A stretch of DNA of 48,137 nucleotides from Novosphingobium colocasiae. GTDB lineage: Bacteria > Pseudomonadota > Alphaproteobacteria > Sphingomonadales > Sphingomonadaceae. Positions within the stretch are counted from its first letter, which is position 1, and each line of letters begins with the position of its first letter. The position numbers and the translations under genes were made by a program. The stretch is from contig NZ_BMZA01000001.1 in NCBI RefSeq assembly GCF_014652555.1, forward strand, positions 1 to 48,137. Direction: 5' to 3'. Positions 20,752 to 30,731 of this stretch are shown here, piece after piece. The notes below the pieces were generated by a model. It saw only the letters and a program-made list of their open reading frames with translations. It did no database searches and had not been told where the DNA came from.

Positions 20752-21807
20752 TTAAGCCGTTTCTTTTGTCGGATGTTTTGTAACGGCACAGGCGGTTCGG
20801 CCGATATGGACAAGCCCTTCGGCCAGCAACAGCTCCGAATCCTGGCTCGACGACAGCAGTTTTTGGTGCAGTGCAATAAGATGCAGGACCAGCCGTTCGA
20901 GTCGATTCCCGCGCCAGATTCGCAACTGCTCGGCGATCGCCGGCTGGTCCTTCCAGAAAATCCGCCGCGCCGCCGCTTCGCCGCGCAGGAAATTGCCCAG
21001 GTCCATGCCCGGCATCAGCCGCGAGGCCAGCGCCGCCAGTTGCGCCGCGCGGCGTTCGAATGCCAGCAGCAGGCCGACCGGATTCATCCCCGATTCGCGC
21101 ATCCGCCGCAGTTCGGGGCCGATCGCCTGCCGCCGTCCGCCCAGCACTGCATCGACCAGCGCGGCGAAATCATCGTCCTCGGTGGCGGCGGCCACGGCGT
21201 CGAGATCGGCGGCGGTCAGCGCTTGGGGCGATTCGGCCGAGGCATCGCGATAGAGCGCCAGCTTGGTCACTTCCGACCGCGCGACCCGCGTATCGAGCCC
21301 GGCGGCGCGGGCGATCCGCTCGGCCAGGTCCGATCCCAGCTTGAGCCCGGCCCCGTTCGCCATCGCCCTGACGGCGCTGGTCACCGCCGCCAGATCGGGT
21401 GGCCAGAACATCGCCACCAGCGCATCGGGGCGATCGGCCAGCAACTTGGCGGTGCGCGACTTGTCGGTCGCCCCGGTGGCGACGATCAGCACCGGGCAGG
21501 GCTCCACCTCGCTGCCGATCAGCGTCTGCACCGCATCGTGCGCTTCGTCGCCCTGCGCGCGCACCCAGATGTGGCGGCTGCCGCCGAACAGCGAGTTCGA
21601 GCGCGCCTCGTCGCCCAGCCGCACGGGGTCCTTGCGCAGATCGGCTCCGGCCAATTCCACGCGCTCGCCCGGATCGGCCAGCAGTGCGGCGATCCTGTCG
21701 GCGGCATCGGCGGCACCGGCTTCATCGGGGCCGCAGAAGAAGAAGATCCGCGCATCGCGCGCGGCGCGGGCCGCCAGCCCGGCGAAATCCTTGCTGCTGG
21801 CCTTCAC
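20752..21807 (-). CDS. holA: DNA polymerase III delta subunit
   Basis: HolA is the clamp-loader subunit that opens the beta sliding clamp. The 351-residue protein shows the family's N-terminal nucleotide-binding-like fold, with IFFFCGPDEAGAADAADRIAAL and the strands VLIVATGATDKSR. The C-terminal helical collar (about 215-330) contains FLRGEAAARRIFWKDQPAI. I place the start at a GTG (21807), 13 nt after the lptE stop, since upstream codons in this frame are antisense-like noise over lptE. Family identity is typically low, so order is an important support: lptE-holA after leuS is conserved in Alphaproteobacteria. Confidence 0.88.
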   Translation of the reverse strand: MKASSKDFAGLAARAARDARIFFFCGPDEAGAADAADRIAALLADPGERVELAGADLRKDPVRLGDEARSNSLFGGSRHIWVRAQGDEAHDAVQTLIGSEVEPCPVLIVATGATDKSRTAKLLADRPDALVAMFWPPDLAAVTSAVRAMANGAGLKLGSDLAERIARAAGLDTRVARSEVTKLALYRDASAESPQALTAADLDAVAAATEDDDFAALVDAVLGGRRQAIGPELRRMRESGMNPVGLLLAFERRAAQLAALASRLMPGMDLGNFLRGEAAARRIFWKDQPAIAEQLRIWRGNRLERLVLHLIALHQKLLSSSQDSELLLAEGLVHIGRTACAVTKHPTKETA

Positions 21808-21820
21808 GAGCGCACGGCGC

Positions 21821-22324
21821 TTATTTCCCGGTCCCGCGCAAGTGCAGGGAAACCCGCATGACGATCCGCGCGGCGACATCGCGGGCCAGGTTTTCCAGCG
21901 CGGTCTGCTCGGCCGCGATCGTCGCATAATCGGCCCCGACCACGTCGATGCCGGCATCCGAACCGTCGCTGGCATCGAGGACAACCGCGCCGGTAGACAG
22001 ATCGACCAACTGGTACCGCGCCCGCAGCGTCCGCCGCTCGCGGCCCACGGTGTCGTCGGACAGGACTGCAAAGGCTTCGAGCTTGTCGTCCAGCCGCACG
22101 TCGAGCCGGTAGCGCGGCGCGCCGTCGGATCGGCCGGCGCCCATCTTGTCGACCAGCTCGTTGCGCACCAGCCAGCCGGCCTGCCCTTCGATGGCCGCGA
22201 CATCGATCGACGCGAGCCCGCGCGCTACCGTGCCGCTGCCGCCGCCGGCGTACATCGGCGACAGGCCGCAGCCCGCGACCAGCAGGGCCAGCGCGGCGGC
22301 CAGGATGCATGCGGGCCGCTTCAC
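21821..22324 (-). CDS. lptE: LPS-assembly lipoprotein LptE
   Basis: LptE is the outer-membrane lipoprotein that plugs LptD during LPS insertion. The 167 residues start with a lipoprotein signal peptide ending LLVAGC (lipidated Cys19) and then [10 protein letters not shown], a common opening for this family. The rest alternates strands and helices, including [16 protein letters not shown]. The start is GTG, and its GTGA overlaps the leuS stop. The protein ends with HLRGTGK. It requires LspA for maturation, which is encoded further right. Confidence 0.88.
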   Translation of the reverse strand: MKRPACILAAALALLVAGCGLSPMYAGGGSGTVARGLASIDVAAIEGQAGWLVRNELVDKMGAGRSDGAPRYRLDVRLDDKLEAFAVLSDDTVGRERRTLRARYQLVDLSTGAVVLDASDGSDAGIDVVGADYATIAAEQTALENLARDVAARIVMRVSLHLRGTGK

Positions 22325-24834
22325 GCGACGAGGTTCACGAGACGGTCAGGGACGACGATGATCTTGCGCACGGGAGCTCCATCCAGCGCACGCTGCACCT
22401 TCTCGCTCGCCAGGGCAAGCGCCTCCAGATCGTCCTTGGGCGTACCCTTGGCGACGGTGAGTGTATCGCGCAGCTTGCCCTTGACCTGAACGGCGATGGT
22501 CACCTCGTCGTCCACCAGCAGGGCCGGATCGACATCGGGCCAAGCCGCTTCGGCCACCAGCCCTTCGCCGAACCCGGCGAAGGCTTCTTCCGCCAGGTGC
22601 GGCATCATCGGCCCGATCAGCAGCAGCAGCGCCCGGATCGCGGCGGAGCGGCTGGCCGAAGGCGCGGCCTTTTCGGTCGCGCCGGTCAGCTCGTAAATGC
22701 GGGCGACCGCCTTGTTGAAGCCCAGCGCCTCGATGTCTTGGGCGACCGCGGCGATGGTCTGGTGCGTCTTGCGATCAAGCGCCTTGTCCTCGCCGGTGGC
22801 CGAGGCATCATACTGGGCGAACAGCCGCCACAACCGCTGGACGAAGCGGGCACAGCCTTCGATCCCGGCTTCGGACCACGGCAGGTCGCGCTCGGGCGGG
22901 CTGTCGGACAGCATGAACCAACGGATTGCGTCGGCCCCATAGGTCGCGACAATTTCGTCCGGATCGACCACGTTCTTCTTCGACTTGGACATCTTGATGA
23001 CCTTGCCGACCGTTACCGGCTGGCCATCCGCCTTCAGTGTCGCGCCATCGCCGCTGCGCACGATCTCGGAAGGGCCGAAGAACACGTCGCGGCCGCCCTC
23101 TTCGCGGCTGTAGACCTCGTGCGTCACCATCCCTTGCGTGAACAGGCTGGCGAACGGTTCCTGCACTTCGATTTTGCCGATGCGCGCCAGTGCGCGGGTC
23201 CAGAACCGGGCGTAGAGCAGGTGGAGGATCGCATGCTCGATCCCGCCGATATACTGATCAACCGGAAGCCACTGGGCAATTTTTGCCGGGTCGAACGGCG
23301 CATCGGCGGGCTGGCTGGCGAAGCGCAGGAAGTACCATGAGCTATCGACGAACGTGTCGAGCGTGTCGGTCTCGCGGCGGGCAGGGTGGCCGCACTGCGG
23401 GCAATCGACGTGCTTCCAGGTCGGGTGCCGGTCGAGCGGGTTGCCGGGGGTCGCGAAGTCGACGTCGTCGGGCAGGGTGACCGGCAGGTGCTTCTTGGGC
23501 ACCGGGACCACGCCGCAGATCTCGCAATGGATGAACGGGATCGGCGTGCCCCAATAGCGCTGGCGCGAAACACCCCAGTCGCGCAGGCGCCACACGGTCT
23601 TCCCCTCGCCCCAGCCGCCCTGTTCCGCCCGCGCGATGACGGCGGCCTTGGCTTCGGCCACGGCCATCCCGTCGAGGAACCCCGAATTGACGCAGATGCC
23701 GTCGCCGGCCTCCGCCTCGCCGGCGAACGGACGTGCAGCGTCATCGGCGCTGGCCGCGACTACTCGCAGGATCGGCAGGCCGTACTTGGTAGCGAAATCG
23801 AAATCGCGCTGGTCGTGGCCGGGGACCGCCATGATCGCGCCGGTGCCGTATTCCATCAGCACGAAGTTGGCGATGTAGACCGGCAGGTCAGCCCCGGTGA
23901 ACGGGTGCCGCGCGGTGATGCCGGTATCGAAGCCCAGCTTCTCGGCGGTTTCAAGTTCGGCCGCGGTGGTGCCGCCCTGCTTGCACAGGGCGATGAATTC
24001 CGCCGCAGCGGGATCGGCTGCCGCCACCGCCTGCGCCACCGGATGATCGGCGGCAACGGCGCAGAAGCTGGCCCCGAAGATGGTGTCGGGCCGGGTCGTG
24101 TAGACCGGAAGGGTATCGCCGTTCGATAGGTCGAAAGCGAACTGCAGACCCTGGCTCTTGCCGATCCAGTTCTCCTGCATGACCCGCACCTTCTCGGGCC
24201 ACTTGTCGAGCGTGGACAGGCCTTCGAGCAGTTCGTCGGCAAAGTCCGTGATCTTCAGGAACCACTGCGAAAGCTTGCGCTTCTCGACTAGCGCGCCCGA
24301 ACGCCAGCCGCGCCCGTCGATCACCTGTTCGTTCGCCAGCACGGTCATGTCGACCGGGTCCCAGTTGACCGCGCTTTCCTTGCGGTAGACCAGATCGTGG
24401 GCGTACAGGTCAAGGAACAGCGCCTGTTCGTGGCCGTAATATTCCGGCTCGCAGGTCGCGATCTCGCGGCTCCAGTCGAGCGCGAAACCGAGTCGCTTGA
24501 GCTGCGCCTTCATGTTGGCGATGTTCTCGCGGGTCCAGCCGCCCGGGTGGACGCCCTTTTCCATCGCCGCATTCTCGGCCGGCATTCCGAAGGCGTCCCA
24601 GCCCATCGGGTGGAGCACTTCGTGCCCGCGCATCCGCTTGTAGCGGGCCAGCACGTCACCCATCGTATAGTTGCGGACGTGGCCGATGTGGATGCGCCCG
24701 GACGGATAAGGGAACATCTCCAGCACATAGCTGCGGGGCTTGGTCGAGGCGTCGTCGGCGCGGAAACACTGGGCTTGGTCCCACGCCGCCTGCCAGCGCA
24801 AGTCGGCCTGCGCCGGATCGAACCGCTCGGTCAT
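22321..24834 (-). CDS. leuS: Leucyl-tRNA synthetase
   Basis: This class-I synthetase charges tRNA-Leu. The 837 residues contain the HIGH-type motif [15 protein letters not shown] (about 43-57) and the CP1 editing domain with [14 protein letters not shown] (about 240-255). A zinc-like knuckle CEICG...CPQC lies near 440-480, and the [12 protein letters not shown] signature is at about 615-626. A C-terminal anticodon-binding domain follows. The start MTERFDPAQ at 24834 has GGAG upstream; an open extension to 24918 overlaps the preceding gene's end and is not family-like. It follows the DUF3576 lipoprotein by 76 nt and overlaps lptE by 4 nt. Confidence 0.98.
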   Translation of the reverse strand: MTERFDPAQADLRWQAAWDQAQCFRADDASTKPRSYVLEMFPYPSGRIHIGHVRNYTMGDVLARYKRMRGHEVLHPMGWDAFGMPAENAAMEKGVHPGGWTRENIANMKAQLKRLGFALDWSREIATCEPEYYGHEQALFLDLYAHDLVYRKESAVNWDPVDMTVLANEQVIDGRGWRSGALVEKRKLSQWFLKITDFADELLEGLSTLDKWPEKVRVMQENWIGKSQGLQFAFDLSNGDTLPVYTTRPDTIFGASFCAVAADHPVAQAVAAADPAAAEFIALCKQGGTTAAELETAEKLGFDTGITARHPFTGADLPVYIANFVLMEYGTGAIMAVPGHDQRDFDFATKYGLPILRVVAASADDAARPFAGEAEAGDGICVNSGFLDGMAVAEAKAAVIARAEQGGWGEGKTVWRLRDWGVSRQRYWGTPIPFIHCEICGVVPVPKKHLPVTLPDDVDFATPGNPLDRHPTWKHVDCPQCGHPARRETDTLDTFVDSSWYFLRFASQPADAPFDPAKIAQWLPVDQYIGGIEHAILHLLYARFWTRALARIGKIEVQEPFASLFTQGMVTHEVYSREEGGRDVFFGPSEIVRSGDGATLKADGQPVTVGKVIKMSKSKKNVVDPDEIVATYGADAIRWFMLSDSPPERDLPWSEAGIEGCARFVQRLWRLFAQYDASATGEDKALDRKTHQTIAAVAQDIEALGFNKAVARIYELTGATEKAAPSASRSAAIRALLLLIGPMMPHLAEEAFAGFGEGLVAEAAWPDVDPALLVDDEVTIAVQVKGKLRDTLTVAKGTPKDDLEALALASEKVQRALDGAPVRKIIVVPDRLVNLVA

Positions 24835-24910
24835 AACAGTCTTGTCTCCTGCGCGGGTGGCGGGGCGGACCCGCCCCATCAACCCGCGCGCTTGGTCGGC
24901 GTGGCTGGCC

Positions 24911-25378
24911 TCAGCCACCCATCGAATTGCGGCGCAGATCGCGCGCGCGGGTCAGGATGATGTCTTCCAGCTTCTGGACGGTGGCGGCCTGCACCGGGGC
25001 AGGGGTCCAGCCGCCGCCCGCGCTTGCCACTTCGCGCACGCTGGTGACCTTGAGCGCATCGGCGCGCAGGTCCTTGTCGAGGATCATGATCGACACCTTG
25101 ACCCGTTCGCCCGGGTTCTTCGGGTTGGTGTACCAGTCGGTCACGATCACGCCGCCGGCGCTGTCGGACTGGAGGAGCGGCATGAACGAAATCGAATCGA
25201 GACTGGCGCGCCACAGGTAGCTGTTGACGCCGATCGTGTTCACCTGCGTGGGGGCGAGTTCGGCCATCCGGTGGTTCTTGCCGCCGCACCCGGCCAAGGC
25301 GACGATCGCGGTGGCGCAGAGCCCCGCGCGCAGCAGCATGCTCGTCCTGGTGCGGCCGGTATCGGTGATGCCTGTCAT
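24911..25378 (-). CDS. DUF3576 lipoprotein
   Basis: The 155-residue protein has a lipoprotein signal ([17 protein letters not shown], lipidated Cys31 in LAGCGG). The rest matches the DUF3576 domain as I recall it: [20 protein letters not shown], an acidic loop, [19 protein letters not shown], and a C-terminal helix [15 protein letters not shown]. The function is unknown, but it is conserved just before leuS in Alphaproteobacteria, followed by lptE. That suggests an envelope role. I chose the ATG at 25378 (GGAAA 8 nt upstream); the frame extends to 25507 without support. Confidence 0.85.
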   Translation of the reverse strand: MTGITDTGRTRTSMLLRAGLCATAIVALAGCGGKNHRMAELAPTQVNTIGVNSYLWRASLDSISFMPLLQSDSAGGVIVTDWYTNPKNPGERVKVSIMILDKDLRADALKVTSVREVASAGGGWTPAPVQAATVQKLEDIILTRARDLRRNSMGG

Positions 25379-25581
25379 AGTCGTTTCCGGTTCCTGACTT
25401 GTTGCGAAGGCGCCGGCCTTCCGGCATGCCCGCTTAACGCCTCTATAACCGCCCGCAGGCACGCGGCAAGTAGATGCATCGCGCGTGCGATCGCAGCGTG
25501 ACGGCAAGGCCGGGTTCAGCTAGGATGCGACACGATCGAACGGGTGAGGAAGCGCGGTTGCGGCGCATGAGGAGCGTACAG

Positions 25582-26346
25582 GTGAATTCGGGAACAACGG
25601 CTGAGGCCAAGGGCCAGCAGGGACGCAGCGGCGCTACCGCCGGCGTGATGCTGTTCGCCTGCGTCGGCCTGCTGGCGCTGCCCAGCGCGGTTCTCGCTTT
25701 CGGCAACTCGTTCCAGCCGGATGCGCGTCGCAATACCCCGATCGACAATCTCGGGGCCGAAGCGGAAAACCTCGTCGGTCGCGCGGGCAGTCTTGCCAGC
25801 CGCACCGGCAACGTGCGCTGGCCGTTCACGCCCGCCGGCACGCCAGACCGCTCGGTCCGCTCGGTCACCGTTGCGGTGCGCGTCGATCCCAGCGTGGCGC
25901 GCTCGATCATCGTGCGCGGCAAGGCGATCGGGGGGCTGGCCGAAAGCGAACCGGCGCGGCTGCGCATATCGCAGACGGCATTCAACCTAGGGGTCGCGCG
26001 CGGGTACCAGAACTTTGCGCAGGACCCGCCTCCTTCGGCCGCGCGCGGTTCCGGCGATCTGCCCAGTCTCAAGACCTTCAGCCTGGCCCCCGGTGCCACG
26101 CCGACCGAATCGCGCTTTTCGCCGCGCATCTCGTTTGACGAGAAGCGCGCCGCCGGCCGCTCCCCGCGCACGTTCTCCGGCGATGGCAGCGAGGTCGATC
26201 TGGGCGGCGCATACCGTGTGACCGAGAACCTCGATGTCACCGCCGGCGTGCGCTACTCACAGGATCGCGAGCGGCTGGTTCCCCTCAACGACGGTAAGCA
26301 GCAGGACAGTCAAGCCGTTTACGTTGGTACCCAGTTCCGGTTCTGA
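25582..26346 (+). CDS. Exported protein of unknown function with a beta-rich C-terminus
   Basis: The protein has about 254 residues and I do not recognise its family. A hydrophobic stretch (GVMLFACVGLLALPSAVLAF, about 20-40) looks like a signal peptide with cleavage near VLA-FG. The middle holds a short beta-rich region (SVRSVTVAVRVDPSVARSII) and a basic stretch. The last 50 residues alternate in the manner of an outer-membrane beta-barrel (YRVTENLDVTAGVRYSQDRE) and end YVGTQFRF with a terminal Phe. I favour a GTG at 25582 because GGAG lies 7 nt upstream; ATG 25567 is the alternative. It diverges from the DUF3576 gene and precedes phaB by about 160 nt. Confidence 0.65.
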   Translation: MNSGTTAEAKGQQGRSGATAGVMLFACVGLLALPSAVLAFGNSFQPDARRNTPIDNLGAEAENLVGRAGSLASRTGNVRWPFTPAGTPDRSVRSVTVAVRVDPSVARSIIVRGKAIGGLAESEPARLRISQTAFNLGVARGYQNFAQDPPPSAARGSGDLPSLKTFSLAPGATPTESRFSPRISFDEKRAAGRSPRTFSGDGSEVDLGGAYRVTENLDVTAGVRYSQDRERLVPLNDGKQQDSQAVYVGTQFRF

Positions 26347-26508
26347 TCGCCGCTTTGCGACACAAGTTTCCGTCGGCGCGATAGTAAAGTACATCATCAC
26401 TTCCCCCGTCTCATCTTTTTGTATGAGGACGCGCACAATACTTGCCACCAGCGCGCCCATTTCTTAGCATCGTGGGCGGTACGCGGATTTTGGAATGAAG
26501 GGGGCGAA

Positions 26509-27231
26509 ATGGCACGGGTTGCAATCGTGACGGGGGGGACAAGGGGGATCGGTGAGGCGATTTCGCTGGCGCTGAAGGACCGTGGGCACACAGTCGTGGC
26601 CAATTATGCCGGCAACGACGAAAAGGCTCAGGCCTTTTCCGAACGGACCGGGATCGCCGCCTACAAGTTCGACGTCGGCGATCATGAAGCCACGCTCGAA
26701 GGCTGCGCCAGGATCGAACAGGATGTCGGCCCGGTCGATATCGTCATCAACAACGCCGGCATCACCCGAGACGGCGTGCTCCACCGCATGACGTTCGATG
26801 ACTGGAACGATGTCATGCGAATCAACCTCGGCGGTTGCTTCAACATGGCCAAGGCGTGCTTTCCCGGCATGCGCGAACGCGGCTGGGGCCGGATCGTCAA
26901 CATCGGCTCGGTCAACGGACAGGCCGGTCAATACGGACAGGTGAACTATGCCGCCGCCAAATCGGGCATCCACGGCTTCACCAAAGCGCTGGCGCAGGAA
27001 GGGGCCAAGTACGGGGTTACCGTCAACGCCATCGCGCCGGGCTATATCGATACCGACATGGTCGCTGCCGTGCCCGCGCCGGTGCTGGAAAAGATCGTCG
27101 CCAAGATCCCAGTCGGACGGCTGGGCCATGCCCACGAGATCGCCCGCGGCTGCGCCTTCCTATGCTCGGAAAACGGCGAATTCATAACCGGATCGACCCT
27201 TTCGATCAACGGTGGCCAGCATATGTATTGA
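26509..27231 (+). CDS. phaB: Acetoacetyl-CoA reductase
   Basis: This short-chain dehydrogenase reduces acetoacetyl-CoA to (R)-3-hydroxybutyryl-CoA with NADPH for polyhydroxyalkanoate synthesis. The 240 residues carry the cofactor motif TGGTRGIGE (8-16), NNAG (81-84), and a catalytic triad S134, Y147 and K151 in SVNGQAGQYGQVNYAAAK. The SVNGQxGQxGQxNY stretch is diagnostic of PhaB rather than FabG. The start ATG has an AAGGGGG ribosome site. No phaA or phaC is in the window, so the pathway partners are elsewhere. A ribbon-helix-helix protein follows by 41 nt. Confidence 0.92.
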   Translation: MARVAIVTGGTRGIGEAISLALKDRGHTVVANYAGNDEKAQAFSERTGIAAYKFDVGDHEATLEGCARIEQDVGPVDIVINNAGITRDGVLHRMTFDDWNDVMRINLGGCFNMAKACFPGMRERGWGRIVNIGSVNGQAGQYGQVNYAAAKSGIHGFTKALAQEGAKYGVTVNAIAPGYIDTDMVAAVPAPVLEKIVAKIPVGRLGHAHEIARGCAFLCSENGEFITGSTLSINGGQHMY

Positions 27232-27272
27232 TGGATGACGGGCATTGCCTTCGCGGGTGATGCCCCCACCCC

Positions 27273-27506
27273 ATGAGCACACCTTATCATCCGCCCGTCA
27301 AGCGCTCGATCGAGATTGCGGGGCACAAGACCTCGATCAGCCTCGAACCGGTGTTCTGGGACCTGCTGAAGGCGATCGCCGCCGAACAGGGGGTGCCAAT
27401 CAACGCGCTAGTGGCGCGGATCGATGCCGAGCGGCTGGAGGCCCAGACCCCGCCCGGCCTTGCCAGCGCCATCCGCGTATGGCTCGCCACCATGTCCCGC
27501 CGCTGA
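27273..27506 (+). CDS. Ribbon-helix-helix domain protein
   Basis: The 77-residue protein contains one short domain: strand KRSIEIAGHKTSISLEPVFWD, then helix LLKAIAAEQGVPINALVARID. This fits the RHH_4 type common in Alphaproteobacteria. Such proteins may bind DNA or a partner, but no target is known for this one. It follows phaB closely and may be cotranscribed. The terminator at 27513 ends the unit. Confidence 0.82.
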   Translation: MSTPYHPPVKRSIEIAGHKTSISLEPVFWDLLKAIAAEQGVPINALVARIDAERLEAQTPPGLASAIRVWLATMSRR

Positions 27507-27512
27507 TGCGAA

Positions 27513-27542
27513 AAAGGCGGCCCCCGCGCGGGAGCCGCCTTT
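27513..27542. terminator. Bidirectional rho-independent terminator
   Basis: The stem AAAGGCGGC / GCCGCCTTT has a GC-rich loop and a short U-run on either strand. It lies between the plus-strand RHH gene (stop at 27506) and the minus-strand small gene (stop at 27562), so it should serve both. Confidence 0.85.
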
Positions 27543-27561
27543 CACTGTCCGGTCGGCCGGA

Positions 27562-27774
27562 TCAATAAGTCGACGGCGGATCGCTGGCCGGGAAGCTTTC
27601 GTCGATTGCCTGGTCGGTCTTGCTCCAACGGTTAGGCGGGGTCTGCATGGCGTCGGGCCCGGCATCGCGAACCGGGGCACCGCCGGCATAGACTTCCTGC
27701 CCGTTTTCGCGGGTAGCATATTTGTAAAGGGCATAGCCGGCCGCACCGGCCACGGCCATCTTGATCAGTCCCAT
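27562..27774 (-). CDS. Small conserved protein with DESFPASDPP motif
   Basis: The 70-residue protein starts with a hydrophobic segment (MGLIKMAVAGAAGYALYKYA) and ends with KTDQAIDESFPASDPPSTY. I recognise DESFPASDPP-type endings from small proteins widespread in sphingomonads and other Proteobacteria, but not a function. The start is in a plausible AGGAG context (AAAGGAGCACTTCC precedes the ATG). It lies 69 nt downstream of murA on the same strand. Confidence 0.75.
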   Translation of the reverse strand: MGLIKMAVAGAAGYALYKYATRENGQEVYAGGAPVRDAGPDAMQTPPNRWSKTDQAIDESFPASDPPSTY

Positions 27775-27843
27775 GGAAGTGCTCCTTTCAGGGTGTGTGC
27801 CCAGAGGAACGCACCATCGGGCGCGCGGTTGCGCGCTGCCGCT

Positions 27844-29127
27844 TTATTCGCCGCCGACCCGTTCGATCTGCGCGCCCACCAGCGCCAGCTTTTCTTCCAG
27901 CCGCTCGTAACCGCGGTCGAGGTGATAGAGACGGTGGACCTGCGTCTCGCCCTCTGCCGCGAGACCGGCGATGACCAGGCTCATCGAGGCGCGCAGGTCG
28001 GTCGCCATCACTTCGGCCCCGGTCAGCTTCTGGACCCCGTGGACGACGGCAGTACGGCCCTTGGTCTCGATCCGTGCGCCCATCCGGTTGAGTTCGGGAA
28101 CGTGCATGTAGCGGTTTTCGAAAATGGTCTCGGTCAGCACGCTGGAGCCTTCGGCCAGCGCCAGCAGCGCCATGAGCTGCGCCTGCATGTCGGTGGCGAA
28201 GCCCGGATAAGGTGCGGTGGACAGGGTGACCGGCTTCAGCTTGCCGTCAGCGGCGACATAAAGGCCATCGGCGCGCGGCTCGACATGGACACCGGCATCG
28301 CGCAGCGCCTGGACGGTCGCTTCCATATCCGCGATCCGGGCCCCCTTCAGCAGCACGTCACCGCCGGTGATGGCTGCAGCGCAGGCATAGGAGCCCGCCT
28401 CGATGCGATCGGGCATGACCATGTAGGTTGCGCCGTGCAGCCGGTCGACACCCTGGATGGTGATGTCGGAAGTGCCGATCCCCTCGATCTGTGCGCCCAT
28501 CGCCACCAGCAGGTTGCACAGATCGACGATCTCAGGCTCGCGCGCGGCGTTGTGGAGGGTCGATTTGCCCCGGCACAGTACCGCCGCCATCAGCGCATTC
28601 TCGGTTGCGCCGACCGACACGACCGGGAACGAATAGCGCCCGCCCGGCAGGCCGCCGTCGGGGGCGATGGCCTTCACATATCCTGCGGCCAGCTCGATCT
28701 TCGCGCCCATCGCTTCCAGTGCTTTCAGGTGCAGGTCGATCGGCCGGTTGCCGATGGCGCAGCCGCCGGGCAGCGATACGGTGGCCTCTCCCATCCGCGC
28801 CAGCATCGGGGCCAGCACCAGGATCGAGGCGCGCATCTTGCGCACCAGATCATAAGGCGCGACCGAACTGGTGATGCGGGTGGCCTGCAGCGTCATCACC
28901 CGGCCGAAATCCTCGGGCCGCGATCCGGCGATCATCGTCGAGACGCCGAACTGGTTCATCAGGTGCTGGAAGCCGTCGATATCGGCAAGGCGCGGCAGGT
29001 TGCGCAGGGTCAGCGGTTCATCGGTCAGCAGCGCGCAGGGCAGCAGCGTCAGCGCTGCGTTCTTGGCCCCCGATACGGGAATGGTGCCGGAAAGGCGCTG
29101 TCCGCCCTGGATGATGATCTTGTCCAT
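27844..29127 (-). CDS. murA: UDP-N-acetylglucosamine 1-carboxyvinyltransferase MurA
   Basis: MurA catalyses the first committed step of peptidoglycan synthesis, adding enolpyruvate to UDP-GlcNAc. It is the fosfomycin target. The 427 residues hold the substrate-binding K22-N23 (SGAKNAALT) and the catalytic loop [12 protein letters not shown] with Cys123, so fosfomycin sensitivity is expected from the Cys. The C-terminal motif [17 protein letters not shown] is typical. It diverges from galU over 147 nt. Confidence 0.98.
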   Translation of the reverse strand: MDKIIIQGGQRLSGTIPVSGAKNAALTLLPCALLTDEPLTLRNLPRLADIDGFQHLMNQFGVSTMIAGSRPEDFGRVMTLQATRITSSVAPYDLVRKMRASILVLAPMLARMGEATVSLPGGCAIGNRPIDLHLKALEAMGAKIELAAGYVKAIAPDGGLPGGRYSFPVVSVGATENALMAAVLCRGKSTLHNAAREPEIVDLCNLLVAMGAQIEGIGTSDITIQGVDRLHGATYMVMPDRIEAGSYACAAAITGGDVLLKGARIADMEATVQALRDAGVHVEPRADGLYVAADGKLKPVTLSTAPYPGFATDMQAQLMALLALAEGSSVLTETIFENRYMHVPELNRMGARIETKGRTAVVHGVQKLTGAEVMATDLRASMSLVIAGLAAEGETQVHRLYHLDRGYERLEEKLALVGAQIERVGGE

Positions 29128-29274
29128 GGATCGCCTTTAGCGCGAAACGCGGCGCGGGCAATCATCCCGCCCGGCCCGTGTGACAACTCCTGCGAGTTTT
29201 TCCCAAGGCGGTTGCATCGCTCCTGCGAAGCCGCTTTAACCGCATTGCAACATTGGAAGGCCAAGTATCCGCGC

Positions 29275-30156
29275 ATGACCGACCCGAAAGTCCGCAAACC
29301 CGTCCGCAAGGCGGTGTTCCCCGTCGCCGGCCTCGGCACCCGCTTTCTTCCCGCCACCAAGGCGATCCCCAAAGAACTGCTCCCCGTCGTCGACCGGCCG
29401 CTGATCCAGTACGCTGTCGATGAAGCGCGCGAGGCGGGTATCGAGGAATTCGTTTTCGTCACCGGCCGTGGCAAGACCGCGATCGTCGAACATTTCGATA
29501 CCGCCTACGAACTCGAAGCGACGATGACCGGGCGCGGCAAGAGCCTGGAACCGCTCGATCCCACCCGCATCCAGCCGGGCAACCTCGTCACCGTGCGCCA
29601 GCAGGTGCCGTTGGGGCTGGGCCACGCGGTGTGGTGCGCGCGCGCGGTGATCGGCGATGAACCCTTCGCGATCTTCCTGCCCGACGAACTGATGTACGGC
29701 TCGCCCGGCTGCATGGCGCAGATGGTCGAAGCCTATAATGAGGTGGGCGGCAACCTCGTCTCGGTGCTCGAAGTGCCGATTGAGGAAGTTTCGAGCTACG
29801 GCGTGATCGCGCCGGGCGAATCGAACGGCGCGCTGACCGAGGTCAAGGGTCTGGTCGAAAAGCCCAAGGTGGCCGATGCCCCGTCCAACAAGATCGTGTC
29901 CGGCCGCTACATCCTCCAGCCCGAAATCATGGGGCTGCTGGAAACCCAGGGCAAAGGTGCCGGCGGCGAGATCCAGTTGACCGATTCGATGGCCAAGCTG
30001 ATCGGCGTGCAGCCGTTCCACGCCGTCACCTTCGCCGGCAAGCGGTTCGATTGCGGATCGAAAGTCGGCTTCGTCGAGGCGACGCTGGCGATCGCGCTGG
30101 ATCGGGAGGATATCGGCAGCGAAGTGCGCGAAATCGCGAAGAAGCTGCTGGGGTGA
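29275..30156 (+). CDS. galU: UTP-glucose-1-phosphate uridylyltransferase
   Basis: GalU makes UDP-glucose, a precursor for capsular and LPS sugars. The 293 residues start with the nucleotidyltransferase loop AGLGTRFLPATKAIPKELLP (18-37). They include FVTGRGKTAIVEHFD, LGLGHAVWCAR, FLPDELMYG and GEIQLTDSM, all typical of bacterial GalU. A long open frame extends upstream on the plus strand opposite murA; it is a shadow, and the ATG at 29275 matches family starts. The ribosome site is poor (GGAAGG, 14 nt away). It could feed the glycan genes at 3042-5924 and 19207. Confidence 0.96.
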   Translation: MTDPKVRKPVRKAVFPVAGLGTRFLPATKAIPKELLPVVDRPLIQYAVDEAREAGIEEFVFVTGRGKTAIVEHFDTAYELEATMTGRGKSLEPLDPTRIQPGNLVTVRQQVPLGLGHAVWCARAVIGDEPFAIFLPDELMYGSPGCMAQMVEAYNEVGGNLVSVLEVPIEEVSSYGVIAPGESNGALTEVKGLVEKPKVADAPSNKIVSGRYILQPEIMGLLETQGKGAGGEIQLTDSMAKLIGVQPFHAVTFAGKRFDCGSKVGFVEATLAIALDREDIGSEVREIAKKLLG

Positions 30157-30179
30157 GGGCAGCGATCCCATGACAAACG

Positions 30180-30212
30180 AAAAGGCCGGACCCTGATGGG
30201 CCGGCCTTTTTT
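30180..30212 (+). terminator. Rho-independent terminator of galU
   Basis: The stem AAAAGGCCGG / CCGGCCTTTT has an 11-nt loop and leads into a T-run of six. It lies 23 nt beyond the galU stop. Confidence 0.9.
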
Positions 30213-30308
30213 CATTTTGGCCACGCTCGACACCGACCAATCCGTTGTCCGGGGAGACGCAAATGGGCGGAATTGCTGTCCTATCCGGTCAGCACTGCGC
30301 CGAAAGGA

Positions 30309-30731
30309 TCAGCCGCCGATCACCGTCTGGGCATCGCGGCCATCTCCCTGCGGGGCGGCGAGGATCTGGCGGGTCACCTGGCCCTTGGCGACGGTGTGGG
30401 TGTTTTCATCGCCCACCACCGAACGGATCGCCGGCGAGGATGTACCGGCGAGGCCCAGCGTGGTCTTCTCGATCTCGGACCGGGCCTGGGGGCCGCCGAA
30501 CAGCGCATCGAGCGTCTGCGACTGCAGCGTGTCGTCGCTGGGGCGCGGTTCCCCCTGATTGGGCGGGGAGAGCGAGAAATCGGGCGGGACCACCAGCGGC
30601 GCCTGGCGCTGCACGGCGAATTCATCGGGACGGTCACGGTTGAACAGGCCGGTGCTGCCGCAGCCGGAAAGCAGCAGCGCGCCGGTGGCGACTGCGGCGG
30701 CGGTGAGGATGGCACGCTTTTTCATGGGCAT
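30309..30731 (-). CDS. DUF3035 lipoprotein
   Basis: The 140-residue protein has a lipoprotein signal peptide ending LLLSGC (lipidated Cys24). A Pro-rich mature part follows with RPDEFAVQRQAPLVVPPDFSL, which matches the DUF3035 family. The function is unknown. The ATG shares its A with the lspA stop (TGATG), so translation is coupled; ATG at 30725 is a possible alternative. Being next to lspA, it is itself a likely LspA substrate. Confidence 0.85.
   Translation of the reverse strand: MPMKKRAILTAAAVATGALLLSGCGSTGLFNRDRPDEFAVQRQAPLVVPPDFSLSPPNQGEPRPSDDTLQSQTLDALFGGPQARSEIEKTTLGLAGTSSPAIRSVVGDENTHTVAKGQVTRQILAAPQGDGRDAQTVIGG

Noticed and set aside
27424..30156. 910-codon open frame that would fuse a long N-terminal extension to GalU
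   Set aside because: The extension is antisense to murA and has no protein likeness. GalU homology begins exactly at the ATG 29275.
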